Source: Saprospiraceae bacterium
Lineage (GTDB): Bacteria > Bacteroidota > Bacteroidia > Chitinophagales > Saprospiraceae
Reading direction: 5' to 3'
Assembly: GCA_019638455.1 (NCBI GenBank)
Contig: JAHBTU010000001.1
Span: 1,007,501 to 1,071,500, forward strand
Length of the DNA stretch: 64,000 nt
Numbering within the stretch: the stretch's first letter is position 1; the number at the start of each line of letters is the position of its first letter. Below the pieces are notes generated by a model. The model was not told the DNA's origin and did no database searches. It saw nothing but the letters and a program-made list of their open reading frames with translations. Shown here piece after piece: positions 1-7,248 of the stretch. Made by a program: the position numbers and the translations under genes.

Positions 1-1
1 C

Positions 2-496
2 ATCATTCTCGATGTGACTCATTTGTGCGACGATGCTTTTTGGCAGGCCATCAAACACTTCAACGGAAACTTGTGGGCGAGTCATCAAAATTGCAGGAGC
101 CTCGTGCCGCACAACCGCCAATTCAGCGACGAGCAACTCAAGGTTTTGATTGAAAGAGAGGCGGTTGTGGGCTTGGCGCTCGATGCTTGGATGATTGTGC
201 CCGGCTGGGTGCGCGGCCAATCCACCCCCAGTTCGATGGGGTGCAACTTGGAAAAGGCACTGGCTCATCTCGACCATGTTTGCCAACTGGCGGGCAACGC
301 TTTGCATGTTGGCATTGGCTCGGACTTGGACGGCGCGTTTGGCACGGAACAATGCCCTTCCGACTTGGAGACGATTGCTGATTTGCAGAAAATACCCTAT
401 TTGCTGCACCAACGCGGATTTATGGAAAAGGACATTGCAAATGTCATGCATGGCAATTGGCTGCGATTTTTAGAAAAGGCATGGTCGAAACAATAA
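2..496 (+). CDS. Membrane dipeptidase family (peptidase M19), C-terminal part
   Basis: Renal-dipeptidase-like zinc peptidase that would cleave dipeptides. The frame is open to the left edge, so only the last 164 residues are present. The segment starting ILDVTHLCDDAFW and the following WASHQNCR match the two metal-binding histidine regions of the M19 barrel, and HVGIGSDLDGAFG matches the conserved GSDxDG substrate-site loop near the C-terminus. The end (VMHGNWLRFLEKAW) is the family's usual terminal helix, so the C-terminus looks complete. A GTG at position 14 is in frame but lies inside the barrel and is not a start. The HxD metal motif and bridging glutamate would lie outside the window. 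Confidence 0.88.
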   Translation: MILDVTHLCDDAFWQAIKHFNGNLWASHQNCRSLVPHNRQFSDEQLKVLIEREAVVGLALDAWMIVPGWVRGQSTPSSMGCNLEKALAHLDHVCQLAGNALHVGIGSDLDGAFGTEQCPSDLETIADLQKIPYLLHQRGFMEKDIANVMHGNWLRFLEKAWSKQ

Positions 497-566
497 AATT
501 CCGTTCATTTGCCGAACAATAAAATATCTGTCTGAAAACCATTTTTTTTTCAAAAAAACTTCAACC

Positions 567-1808
567 ATGAGCTCACTCAGACTCGGCGTATGCGACAGCG
601 GCGCCATTCCTGCCAACAAGGCCCAATTCCTGTCTATTTATCACGACACTTTTGGAGAAAAACTCAAACCCAAACTCGAGTTCCGCGACGAGTCGGGGTG
701 GCGGGGCTTCACCCAATTGGAGACACAGGGCTCGAGGGTCAAGGAATTGCAACAGTTTTTGAAAGACACGGGGTTCATGCCCAAGGCCAACGTGGATGGC
801 GTTTTTGGGTATGCCACCCAATCCGCCGTGCGGCTTTTTCAGGAATACTTGCGCACGGTGGAAGGAATCGCGGCTATCGGCGCGCCAGACGGGGTAGTGG
901 GGCCAAACACGATGAAATATGTCGAGCAATGGAAAAAGGAAAAAGCTGGCACGGATGCCTTCGTGTGCGAATGGGGGAGGGCGAGCGCCCGCAAGCCAAG
1001 CCCGGAGTTCAGCCGTTGGATAGAGATATTGAGGCGGGCAAAGGAAAACTTCCTTAATGAGGAAAACCCTATCGCGGACTTGGTCAACAGATATAACAAA
1101 CCCACAGACACGCGAAAAGTGGCTGATTGGGACACTTCTCCAGATACCATTCACCTGATTGGGTTGCGGTCCAACGAGTTTATCGGCGACGAAAAGCGGC
1201 TCAACGACGACTTGTTCATCCTGCTTATCAATGGCATGATGTTCAAGTTTTGGGGCTCAACCGACCCAAACCCCAATTTGGCCAAACGCTCGGACATTCC
1301 TTTTTTGGTGGAGGGCCAACACGCCTACCAATTCGGCTGGCATCACATCAACGACCCATTGAAAATACAACGCGCCATGCGCCCTGCCACGAAGGGGGTG
1401 CTTGTGTTCCGCGACCAAAACAAAGACCGCCGGCTGACGGACGAAGACGTGGTGAAGGGGCTTGACCCCAATCCCAACACGACCATCAACATTCATTGGT
1501 CTGGCTTGGGCGGCTACAATTTCTCGTCTGGCTGCCAAGTAATCGCGGGAAAAAGTTACGTCAACCACCAAGGCAAATTGGTGGACTGCTCGACTTATAC
1601 GGCAAACAACGACGCGGGGTTGGGAGGCGCCAAAGGGAGGGGCGCTTTCAATGTGCTGGGCGACCTCATCTTGACGTACGCACCGCCGGGAGTGCGCACC
1701 ATTGCCTACACGCTGGGACGCGACCGCACCCTTGCTCGGTTGGACCCCGGCAATACGGATTTCGTGGCAACCTCCGTGTCACGGATGCAAAATAGCAGGG
1801 TAGGGTAG
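567..1808 (+). CDS. Peptidoglycan-binding domain protein with a possible YkuD-like catalytic motif
   Basis: 413 residues without a signal peptide. Residues about 55-122 form a PG_binding_1 repeat (VKELQQFLKDTGF, DGVFGYATQSAVRLFQ, DGVVGPNT), a cell-wall-binding helical module. The rest is not a family I can name. It contains INIHWSGLG at 308-315 followed by SSGCQV at 320-325; the histidine, glycine and SxGC arrangement resembles the active site of L,D-transpeptidases (His310, Cys323). An acidic loop D283 to D294 (DQNKDRRLTDED) looks like an EF-hand calcium site. The start ATG follows an A-rich stretch with no Shine-Dalgarno. The lack of a signal peptide suggests non-classical export, a cytoplasmic role, or release by a delivery system. 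Domain I sure; function inferred. Confidence 0.7.
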   Translation: MSSLRLGVCDSGAIPANKAQFLSIYHDTFGEKLKPKLEFRDESGWRGFTQLETQGSRVKELQQFLKDTGFMPKANVDGVFGYATQSAVRLFQEYLRTVEGIAAIGAPDGVVGPNTMKYVEQWKKEKAGTDAFVCEWGRASARKPSPEFSRWIEILRRAKENFLNEENPIADLVNRYNKPTDTRKVADWDTSPDTIHLIGLRSNEFIGDEKRLNDDLFILLINGMMFKFWGSTDPNPNLAKRSDIPFLVEGQHAYQFGWHHINDPLKIQRAMRPATKGVLVFRDQNKDRRLTDEDVVKGLDPNPNTTINIHWSGLGGYNFSSGCQVIAGKSYVNHQGKLVDCSTYTANNDAGLGGAKGRGAFNVLGDLILTYAPPGVRTIAYTLGRDRTLARLDPGNTDFVATSVSRMQNSRVG

Positions 1809-1852
1809 GGCGAGACAGAAGACTGTATGACAAGTCTAATTTTGATAGGACT

Positions 1853-1907
1853 GACAAGATTTGCAGGATTCGCGCCCTTTTTCGGGAAAAGCCCTGTAAA
1901 TCTTGTC
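1853..1907. terminator. Palindrome between convergent genes
   Basis: GACAAGATTTGCAGG at 1853-1867 pairs with CCTGTAAATCTTGTC at 1893-1907 with one mismatch, leaving a 25-base loop. It lies between the peptidoglycan-binding gene and the end of dnaN, which converge, so a bidirectional terminator is the simplest reading. A related string (GGACAAATTTGCAGGACAAA) appears near 37460, so it may also belong to an intergenic palindrome family. Confidence 0.5.
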
Positions 1908-1945
1908 GAGCCTGCCAACCAAAATCGCTTGTGAGGCATCCTCCC

Positions 1946-3064
1946 TCAATTGTTCAGCATCACGGGCATCACGAGCATCAATATCTCGCGGTCTTTGTTT
2001 TCTTCCTCCACTGGCGTAAGAATGCCCGCACGGCTGGGTGTGCTAAATTCCATTTTCACTTCATCAGAAGCAAGCACGCTCAGCATTTCCACCAAAAATT
2101 TGGCATTGAAAGCGATTTTCATAGGGTCGCCTTCAAAGGTGCAGGCCATTTGCTCGGTGGCTTCATTGGAGAAGTCCAAGTCTTGGGCACTGACGGTCAG
2201 GCTTTTGTCAGTGATGTCCAACACCACTTGGTTGGTGGTTTTGTTGGCGTAGATGGCGATGCGCTTGAGTGAGTTTTGGAGGTCCATACGGTTCACCGTC
2301 ATCATGTTGGGGTTTTCCACCGGAATCACGGCATTGTAATCCGGGTAACGCGCATCAATGAGTCGGCACACCAAGCGGATATCGGCAAATGCGAAAAATG
2401 CATTTGCTTTGTTGAACGAGAGCGTGACGCCATCGTTGGCGGGGAGGGCGTTTTTGAGCAGGTTGAGGGCTTTTTTGGGCACGATGAATGAAGTGCTCAC
2501 ATCGCCTGCAAGATGGTGTGTGGCGAATTTTACCAGTTTGTGCGCGTCGGTTGCCACACAGGTTAATTTGTTTTGTTCCACCGAAAAATACACGCCAGTC
2601 ATGGCCGGCCGCAATTCGTCGCTCGAAGTGGCAAACACCGTATTGTTGATGGCATCCAACAAATACTGGCTGTTGATTTTTACCGTCTCCACCGAGTCTG
2701 GTTCCGGGATGTTGGGGAAATCCGCACCGTTTTCGCCTGCCAGTTTATACTTTCCGTAGGAAGAGGTGATTTCGATGCCCCAGTTTTCCTCGTTCACCGT
2801 GAAAGTGATGGGCTGTTGCGGCAGCGCCTTTAATGTATCGAGCAGGATTTTTGCTGGCACGGCCACAGAGAAATCGTCGTCGGCGAGCACCTCAATGGAA
2901 GTGGATATGCTCGTCTCGAGGTCAGTGGCGGCGATGGTGAGTTTTTTATTTTCGATTTTGAACAAAAAATCTTCCAGAATAGGCAGTACTGGGTTGGAGC
3001 CAATGGCGCCGGAAGCGATTTGGAGTTGCTTGAGGAGTTCGGAAGAAGAGACGCTGAATTTCAT
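1946..3064 (-). CDS. dnaN: DNA polymerase III subunit beta (sliding clamp)
   Basis: 372 residues, normal length for the beta clamp that encircles DNA and tethers the replicative polymerase. The N-terminus MKFSVSSSELLKQLQIASGAI, the internal DLETSI, GKYKLAGENGADFP, SSDELRPAMTGVYF and ATDAHKLVKF, and the C-terminal LVMPVMLNN are typical of the three-fold repeated clamp fold and of Bacteroidota clamps. The gene stands alone; dnaA is about 40 kb away, as is usual in this phylum. The promoter -7 element TACATTTG is on the minus strand at 3166-3159, giving a leader of roughly 90 bases that carries a tandem repeat. Confidence 0.97.
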   Translation of the reverse strand: MKFSVSSSELLKQLQIASGAIGSNPVLPILEDFLFKIENKKLTIAATDLETSISTSIEVLADDDFSVAVPAKILLDTLKALPQQPITFTVNEENWGIEITSSYGKYKLAGENGADFPNIPEPDSVETVKINSQYLLDAINNTVFATSSDELRPAMTGVYFSVEQNKLTCVATDAHKLVKFATHHLAGDVSTSFIVPKKALNLLKNALPANDGVTLSFNKANAFFAFADIRLVCRLIDARYPDYNAVIPVENPNMMTVNRMDLQNSLKRIAIYANKTTNQVVLDITDKSLTVSAQDLDFSNEATEQMACTFEGDPMKIAFNAKFLVEMLSVLASDEVKMEFSTPSRAGILTPVEEENKDREILMLVMPVMLNN

Positions 3065-3110
3065 GGATAAGAAGTTTTGCAGGTTCTCGGTATGCCCACT
3101 TTGAGTTGCC

Positions 3111-3143
3111 GCAGGGACGTTGGTGCAGGGACGTTGGTGCAGG
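3111..3143. repeat. 14-bp tandem repeat in the dnaN leader
   Basis: The unit GCAGGGACGTTGGT occurs twice in direct succession (3111-3124, 3125-3138) followed by the first five bases of a third unit. It lies between the putative dnaN -7 element and the dnaN start codon, so it would be transcribed as 5' leader. Confidence 0.8.
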
Positions 3144-3158
3144 CTCAGTTATTCGCGG

Positions 3159-3166
3159 CAAATGTA
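3159..3166 (-). promoter_or_regulatory. Bacteroidota -7 element upstream of dnaN
   Basis: On the minus strand the octamer is TACATTTG, an exact match to TAnnTTTG. It is 94 bases before the dnaN start. No convincing TTTG -33 box is at the usual spacing. Confidence 0.5.
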
Positions 3167-3206
3167 TGCGCAACCTTTTGCCTTTTTATTTGAAAAAACT
3201 AACAAC

Positions 3207-3235
3207 TTGTGGAAAAATGGAAAAAACTACCTTTG
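3207..3235 (+). promoter_or_regulatory. Promoter of the M16 peptidase homologue
   Basis: TTG at 3207-3209, an 18-base spacer and TACCTTTG at 3228-3235 fit the Bacteroidota -33/-7 promoter. The downstream ATG is at 3326, giving a leader of about 85 bases. Confidence 0.55.
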
Positions 3236-3325
3236 CCCCCCGTTTGCGTTAGCAGCGCCTCAAAAGCGTGGCGCGATGCTCTAAACCAGTGAGACCCGAC
3301 GCTCCCAACATCACTTCCGTTTGGC

Positions 3326-4603
3326 ATGATACTCAATCGAAAATCCGCTCCGCATATTCATCAGGTTAGCAATTTGGTGCTGCCCGACCCGCGTTTGGAG
3401 CGGCTTGACAATGGCGTACCCGTCTATGTGCTCCATTTCCCTGAGCAGGAAATTTTAAAACTGGAAGCTGTTTTTCGAGCTGGGCGCCCCGAGGAAGACA
3501 AACGGCTGGTCGCACGCGCCACTTCGCGGCTGCTGCGCGAGGGCACCTCGACCCGTTCTGGCGCCGACATTGCCGAGCACATAGATTTTTACGGCGGCTC
3601 CCTGAGTGTGCCCACCAATCTGGACACGGCAAATTTCATCCTGTTTTCCCTCAAAAAGTACGCTGCCGAGCTCATCCCCGTTTTTGCGGAATTGCTTCAA
3701 GAGCCTTCCTTCCCCGAATCAGAGCTGGAAAATTTCAAGCGAACCAGCATTCAGGAACTCTTGGTCGAGCTCGAAAAAGTGGAAGTGCTGGCTTATCGGA
3801 AAGTGACCGAGCTGATTTTTGGGGAGGCGCATCCCTATGGCTACAATTCTATGCCCTCCGACTACGAGGCACTTCAACGTGCTGATTTGCAGCAGTTCTT
3901 CGATACATGGTACACACCTTCCAATCTCACGCTTTTTGCCAGCGGCAGAGTGGACGACGAGACGCTGACGCTCCTAAACCGCAATTTTGGACAAAACAAA
4001 AAAACAGGCAAAACACCTGCCCGCGGTTTGTCGCAAGCCGCTCCGTCGTCCCCAGCTCAACCCGTACGGATGAGCCATTCCGGGTCCCTCCAGACGGCGA
4101 TAAAAATCGGTCGCCGCACCTTCAATCGCCATCATCCTGATTTCAATGGGTTGTTTGTGCTCAACACCGTGCTTGGCGGCTACTTTGGCTCGCGCCTGAT
4201 GATGAACATTCGAGAAAAAAGAGGCTTCACCTACAACATTTACTCCACCCTGGATACCTATCTCTATGATGGTTGCCTCTATATCGCCACAGAGGTGAAC
4301 CCCGACAAGGCCGCTGCGACGGAAAAGGAGATTTATTCGGAAATGAAAAAACTGCGCGAGAAGCCCATACCTTCCGATGAATTGGACATGGTGCGCAATT
4401 ATTTGCTCGGGATGCTCCTCAACGGTCTCGACGGGCCGCTCAACTCCTCCGATGTGGTGCGCGGTCTCATCACGGAAAGCCTCCCTCGCAATGCTTTCGA
4501 CGAGCTCGTGCACACCATCCGGCACATCGCTCCCGAACAACTGCAATCTGTGGCCAACCAATACCTTCGTCCGCAGGACTTCTGGACAGTGACTGTCGGG
4601 TGA
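3326..4603 (+). CDS. M16 family peptidase homologue lacking the zinc motif
   Basis: 425 residues with the two-repeat fold of M16B peptidases. The N-terminal half aligns with the catalytic domain (NGVPVYVLHFPEQEILKLEAVFRAGRPEEDK), but where the inverted zinc motif HxxEH should lie the sequence reads RATSRLLREGT, so no metal site is present. The C-terminal half keeps MMNIREKRGFTYNIYS, the Arg/Tyr substrate-binding motif of the partner subunit. It is therefore probably the non-catalytic subunit of a heterodimeric M16 protease. Such subunits normally sit beside a catalytic partner, but dnaN lies on one side and mreB on the other. No signal peptide is visible. The catalytic partner must be elsewhere or absent. 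Confidence 0.85.
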   Translation: MILNRKSAPHIHQVSNLVLPDPRLERLDNGVPVYVLHFPEQEILKLEAVFRAGRPEEDKRLVARATSRLLREGTSTRSGADIAEHIDFYGGSLSVPTNLDTANFILFSLKKYAAELIPVFAELLQEPSFPESELENFKRTSIQELLVELEKVEVLAYRKVTELIFGEAHPYGYNSMPSDYEALQRADLQQFFDTWYTPSNLTLFASGRVDDETLTLLNRNFGQNKKTGKTPARGLSQAAPSSPAQPVRMSHSGSLQTAIKIGRRTFNRHHPDFNGLFVLNTVLGGYFGSRLMMNIREKRGFTYNIYSTLDTYLYDGCLYIATEVNPDKAAATEKEIYSEMKKLREKPIPSDELDMVRNYLLGMLLNGLDGPLNSSDVVRGLITESLPRNAFDELVHTIRHIAPEQLQSVANQYLRPQDFWTVTVG

Positions 4604-4679
4604 GAGACGATGCGTGCATTAGTGGCGCGTTAATTTTTTTCCGGGTTTTATTTTCACAAAAAATCCTCAACAATCTGCG

Positions 4680-4687
4680 TAGTTTTG
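4680..4687 (+). promoter_or_regulatory. -7 element upstream of mreB
   Basis: TAGTTTTG matches TAnnTTTG exactly and lies 55 bases before the chosen TTG start of mreB, so the mre cluster probably has its own promoter here. Confidence 0.5.
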
Positions 4688-4742
4688 CCCGATTTTTGGA
4701 ATAAACACCAATACACACCTCACTTTTTAAAATAATCAAGCA

Positions 4743-5774
4743 TTGAACTTCTTTAAGTTTTTCAGACAGGAATTAGCTGTTGACCTAGGAACCGCAAATA
4801 CCCTCATCATGGTGGACGACCAAGTGGTTGTGGACGAACCCTCCATCGTGGCAATGAACCGCCGGACGGGAGAGACCATTGCCGTCGGCCACCGGGCGAT
4901 GCAGATGCACGAAAAAACCCACGAGAACATCAAGACCGTGCGACCACTCAAAGACGGCGTGATTGCCGATTTTCAGGCAGCGGAGGCGATGATTCAACAC
5001 ATGATAAAGATGGTGGGGCGGAAAAACAGTTTTTTCAGCCACCTGAAAATGGTGATTTGCATACCCAGCGGCATCACAGAAGTGGAAAAACGCGCCGTGT
5101 TTGACTCTGCTGACCATGTGGACAGCAAGGAGACCTACCTCATACACGAGCCAATGGCAGCCGCACTTGGCATTGGCCTGAACATCGAGGAACCTGTGGG
5201 CAACATGATAATTGACATCGGCGGCGGCACCACCGAAATTGCCGTGATTGCCCTTTCGGGCATCGTCTGCGACGAGAGCATCCGCATCGCAGGCGACGAA
5301 CTGACCAACGAAATCATGGGCTACATGAAGCGCGAGCACAATATCCTCATCGGCGAGCGCACCGCGGAGCAAATAAAAATACACGTCGGCTCGGCCCTCC
5401 ACGAGATTGACAACCCACCACCGGACTATGCAGTGAATGGCCGTGACTTGATGACCGGCATTCCCAAGCAAATAAAAATCAGCTATCAAGAGGTTGCCTA
5501 CGCATTGGACAAAAGTGTGAGCAAAATCGAGGATGCCGTGTTGCGCGCCCTTGAGTCCACGCCACCAGAGCTGGCTTCCGACATTTACAAGACCGGGCTG
5601 TATCTCACGGGCGGTGGCGCATTGCTACGTGGCTTGGACAAGCGACTCGAGCAAAAAACAAAACTTACCGTACATATCGCCGACGACCCCCTTCGCGCAG
5701 TGGTGCGAGGCACTGGCATGGCTTTGCGCAACACCCACCAATACTCATTCCTCATAGACCGCAAAAGTGTGTAA
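4743..5774 (+). CDS. mreB: Rod shape-determining protein MreB
   Basis: 343-residue bacterial actin homologue that forms membrane-associated filaments and guides lateral wall synthesis. The TTG start is chosen because it begins MNFFKFFRQELAVDLGTANT, the standard MreB N-terminus; the next ATG would remove the phosphate-1 loop. Visible actin-fold motifs are DLGTANT (phosphate 1), IDIGGGTTEIAVI (phosphate 2) and LTGGGALLRGLD (adenosine pocket). It heads the mreB-mreC-mreD-mrdA cluster, and a very strong hairpin directly follows its stop codon, which could raise mreB expression over the distal genes. The protein implies a rod-shaped or filamentous cell. Confidence 0.97.
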   Translation: MNFFKFFRQELAVDLGTANTLIMVDDQVVVDEPSIVAMNRRTGETIAVGHRAMQMHEKTHENIKTVRPLKDGVIADFQAAEAMIQHMIKMVGRKNSFFSHLKMVICIPSGITEVEKRAVFDSADHVDSKETYLIHEPMAAALGIGLNIEEPVGNMIIDIGGGTTEIAVIALSGIVCDESIRIAGDELTNEIMGYMKREHNILIGERTAEQIKIHVGSALHEIDNPPPDYAVNGRDLMTGIPKQIKISYQEVAYALDKSVSKIEDAVLRALESTPPELASDIYKTGLYLTGGGALLRGLDKRLEQKTKLTVHIADDPLRAVVRGTGMALRNTHQYSFLIDRKSV

Positions 5775-5776
5775 TC

Positions 5777-5836
5777 ACGAAAGGTGAGCGACGAGGGACT
5801 GGCCCACCCATTCCTCGTCGCTCGCCTTTCGTTTTG
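5777..5836 (+). terminator. Strong hairpin between mreB and mreC
   Basis: A 19-base arm at 5777-5795 (starting ACGAAAGGTGAG) pairs with 5814-5832 (ending CGCCTTTCGT) with only one mismatch, a G-T pair in RNA, and is followed by TTTTG. The loop is 18 bases. It has the form of an intrinsic terminator or attenuator inside the operon. Partial read-through would leave mreC-mreD-mrdA at a lower level than mreB. Confidence 0.75.
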
Positions 5837-5847
5837 TTCTCCCTTAC

Positions 5848-6729
5848 ATGGGCCAGCTGCTCCGACTAATTCTCCGCAATGGCGGCTTCCTCACTCTTTT
5901 GTTGGTGGAGGCCTTTGCGTTTTATATCATTGTGCAATGGAACACGAAGCAAAATGCTATATTCACCCACTCTCTGGGTCTTTTCACGGGAAGAGTGCTG
6001 GATAAGCGACAACAGATGTCGGACTATACATCATTGAAAGAACAGAATAGAAAATTGCACGATGAGAACACAAAGTTGCACGAACAGTTGAGTTTGATAA
6101 ACTCAATAGAGATATCTAAAAAAGATACTTCTTTCATCACGATTAGGATAGATACTATTCGATTGGGTGACTCAGTGGCTGTCTCTAAAATTGTGCGCCC
6201 GCAGTATCGCTACATAGCAGCAAGGGTCATCGGCAATTCCATTGATGGTGCCAACAACTGGATTTTTCTCAATCGCGGCAGCGACGACGGGCTTCGCCCG
6301 AATATGGGCGTGTTGACGGGCGACGGGATTGTTGGCATAGTCAGGCACGTTGACCGCCATTTCTCCGCAGCGATGTCAGTATTGCATCGCGAGGCCAAAA
6401 TCTCCGTGAGTTTGAAGAAACAAAAAGCCTTAGGCTCGCTGATATGGGATGGCGGCGACCCAACCATCGCATTTCTCAAGTTTGTGCCCAAACATTTTGA
6501 TGTGAAGGAGGACGACGAAATCGTCACGAGCGGCTTTTCCGATGTTTTCCCCAAAGGTATCCCTGTCGGCAAAGTGTTGGGCGACCCGCGACCAGACAAG
6601 GAGAACCAATACTTTTGGGACATAAAAGTGCGCCTTAGTCAGGATATGTCGTCTGTCAGCGATGTGTATGTGGTGGACAATATCTTCTCTGTCGAATTGG
6701 ATAGCCTGAAACAGAAAGTACAAAGATGA
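5848..6729 (+). CDS. mreC: Rod shape-determining protein MreC
   Basis: 293 residues. A single N-terminal membrane helix (about residues 9-28) is followed by a short coiled coil (TSLKEQNRKLHDENTKLHEQ) and the periplasmic beta-barrel domain (GANNWIFLNRGSDDGLRPNMGV, DGIVGIV, TSGFSDVFPKGIPVGKV), all diagnostic of MreC. It links cytoplasmic MreB to periplasmic wall synthases. The GTG/ATG region upstream is short; ATG 5848 gives the expected cytoplasmic stub. Its last four bases overlap the mreD start (ATGA), so the two are translationally coupled. Confidence 0.95.
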   Translation: MGQLLRLILRNGGFLTLLLVEAFAFYIIVQWNTKQNAIFTHSLGLFTGRVLDKRQQMSDYTSLKEQNRKLHDENTKLHEQLSLINSIEISKKDTSFITIRIDTIRLGDSVAVSKIVRPQYRYIAARVIGNSIDGANNWIFLNRGSDDGLRPNMGVLTGDGIVGIVRHVDRHFSAAMSVLHREAKISVSLKKQKALGSLIWDGGDPTIAFLKFVPKHFDVKEDDEIVTSGFSDVFPKGIPVGKVLGDPRPDKENQYFWDIKVRLSQDMSSVSDVYVVDNIFSVELDSLKQKVQR

Positions 6730-7244
6730 GCAACAGCATTTTTCCGAATATCTGGCGATTTTTGGGACTGGTGGCGACACAGGGCTTGTTGCTGCATCAG
6801 GTCGGATTGACTGTTAACGAGTACTTCAATATCATCCTGTACCCTCTTTTCATTTTGCTACTGCCGATTCAGTTGTCCACCACCGCGGCGGTGCTTTTAG
6901 GCTTTCTGGCAGGCTTGGCGGTGGATATGTTCTACGCCACACCGGGTGTGCACGCCAGCGCGGGAGCGTTTTCGGGTTATGCGCGTTTCATTATTTTGAA
7001 AGGCTTCGAACCCAAGGGCGATTACACAGGCAAGGAACCGATTCCTGCACCAGTGTATTTTGGCTGGCCATGGTTTTTGAAGGTGTCGGGCGCGTTTTTT
7101 GCCGCGCATTTGTTTTGGTACTTTTCGGTCAGCGAATTTTCGATTATTTACTTCACAACCATCAGCGTAAAAACAATTGCATCTTGGCTGCTGACCATGC
7201 CCTTTGTGATACTGTATTGCATTATGTTTGTACCTAAAAACTGA
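6726..7244 (+). CDS. mreD: Rod shape-determining protein MreD
   Basis: 172 residues, almost entirely hydrophobic, with about five predicted transmembrane helices, as in MreD of the elongasome. LGFLAGLAVDMFYATPGVHASAGAF contains the conserved Gly-Asp region of the family. It starts inside the mreC stop codon and ends four bases before the mrdA ATG, so it belongs to a tightly packed operon. Confidence 0.92.
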   Translation: MSNSIFPNIWRFLGLVATQGLLLHQVGLTVNEYFNIILYPLFILLLPIQLSTTAAVLLGFLAGLAVDMFYATPGVHASAGAFSGYARFIILKGFEPKGDYTGKEPIPAPVYFGWPWFLKVSGAFFAAHLFWYFSVSEFSIIYFTTISVKTIASWLLTMPFVILYCIMFVPKN

Positions 7245-7248
7245 CGAC

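Noticed and set aside
3208..3216. TGTGGAAAA, one mismatch to a DnaA box (TGTGGATAA)
   Set aside because: Single occurrence inside a promoter; no cluster of boxes.
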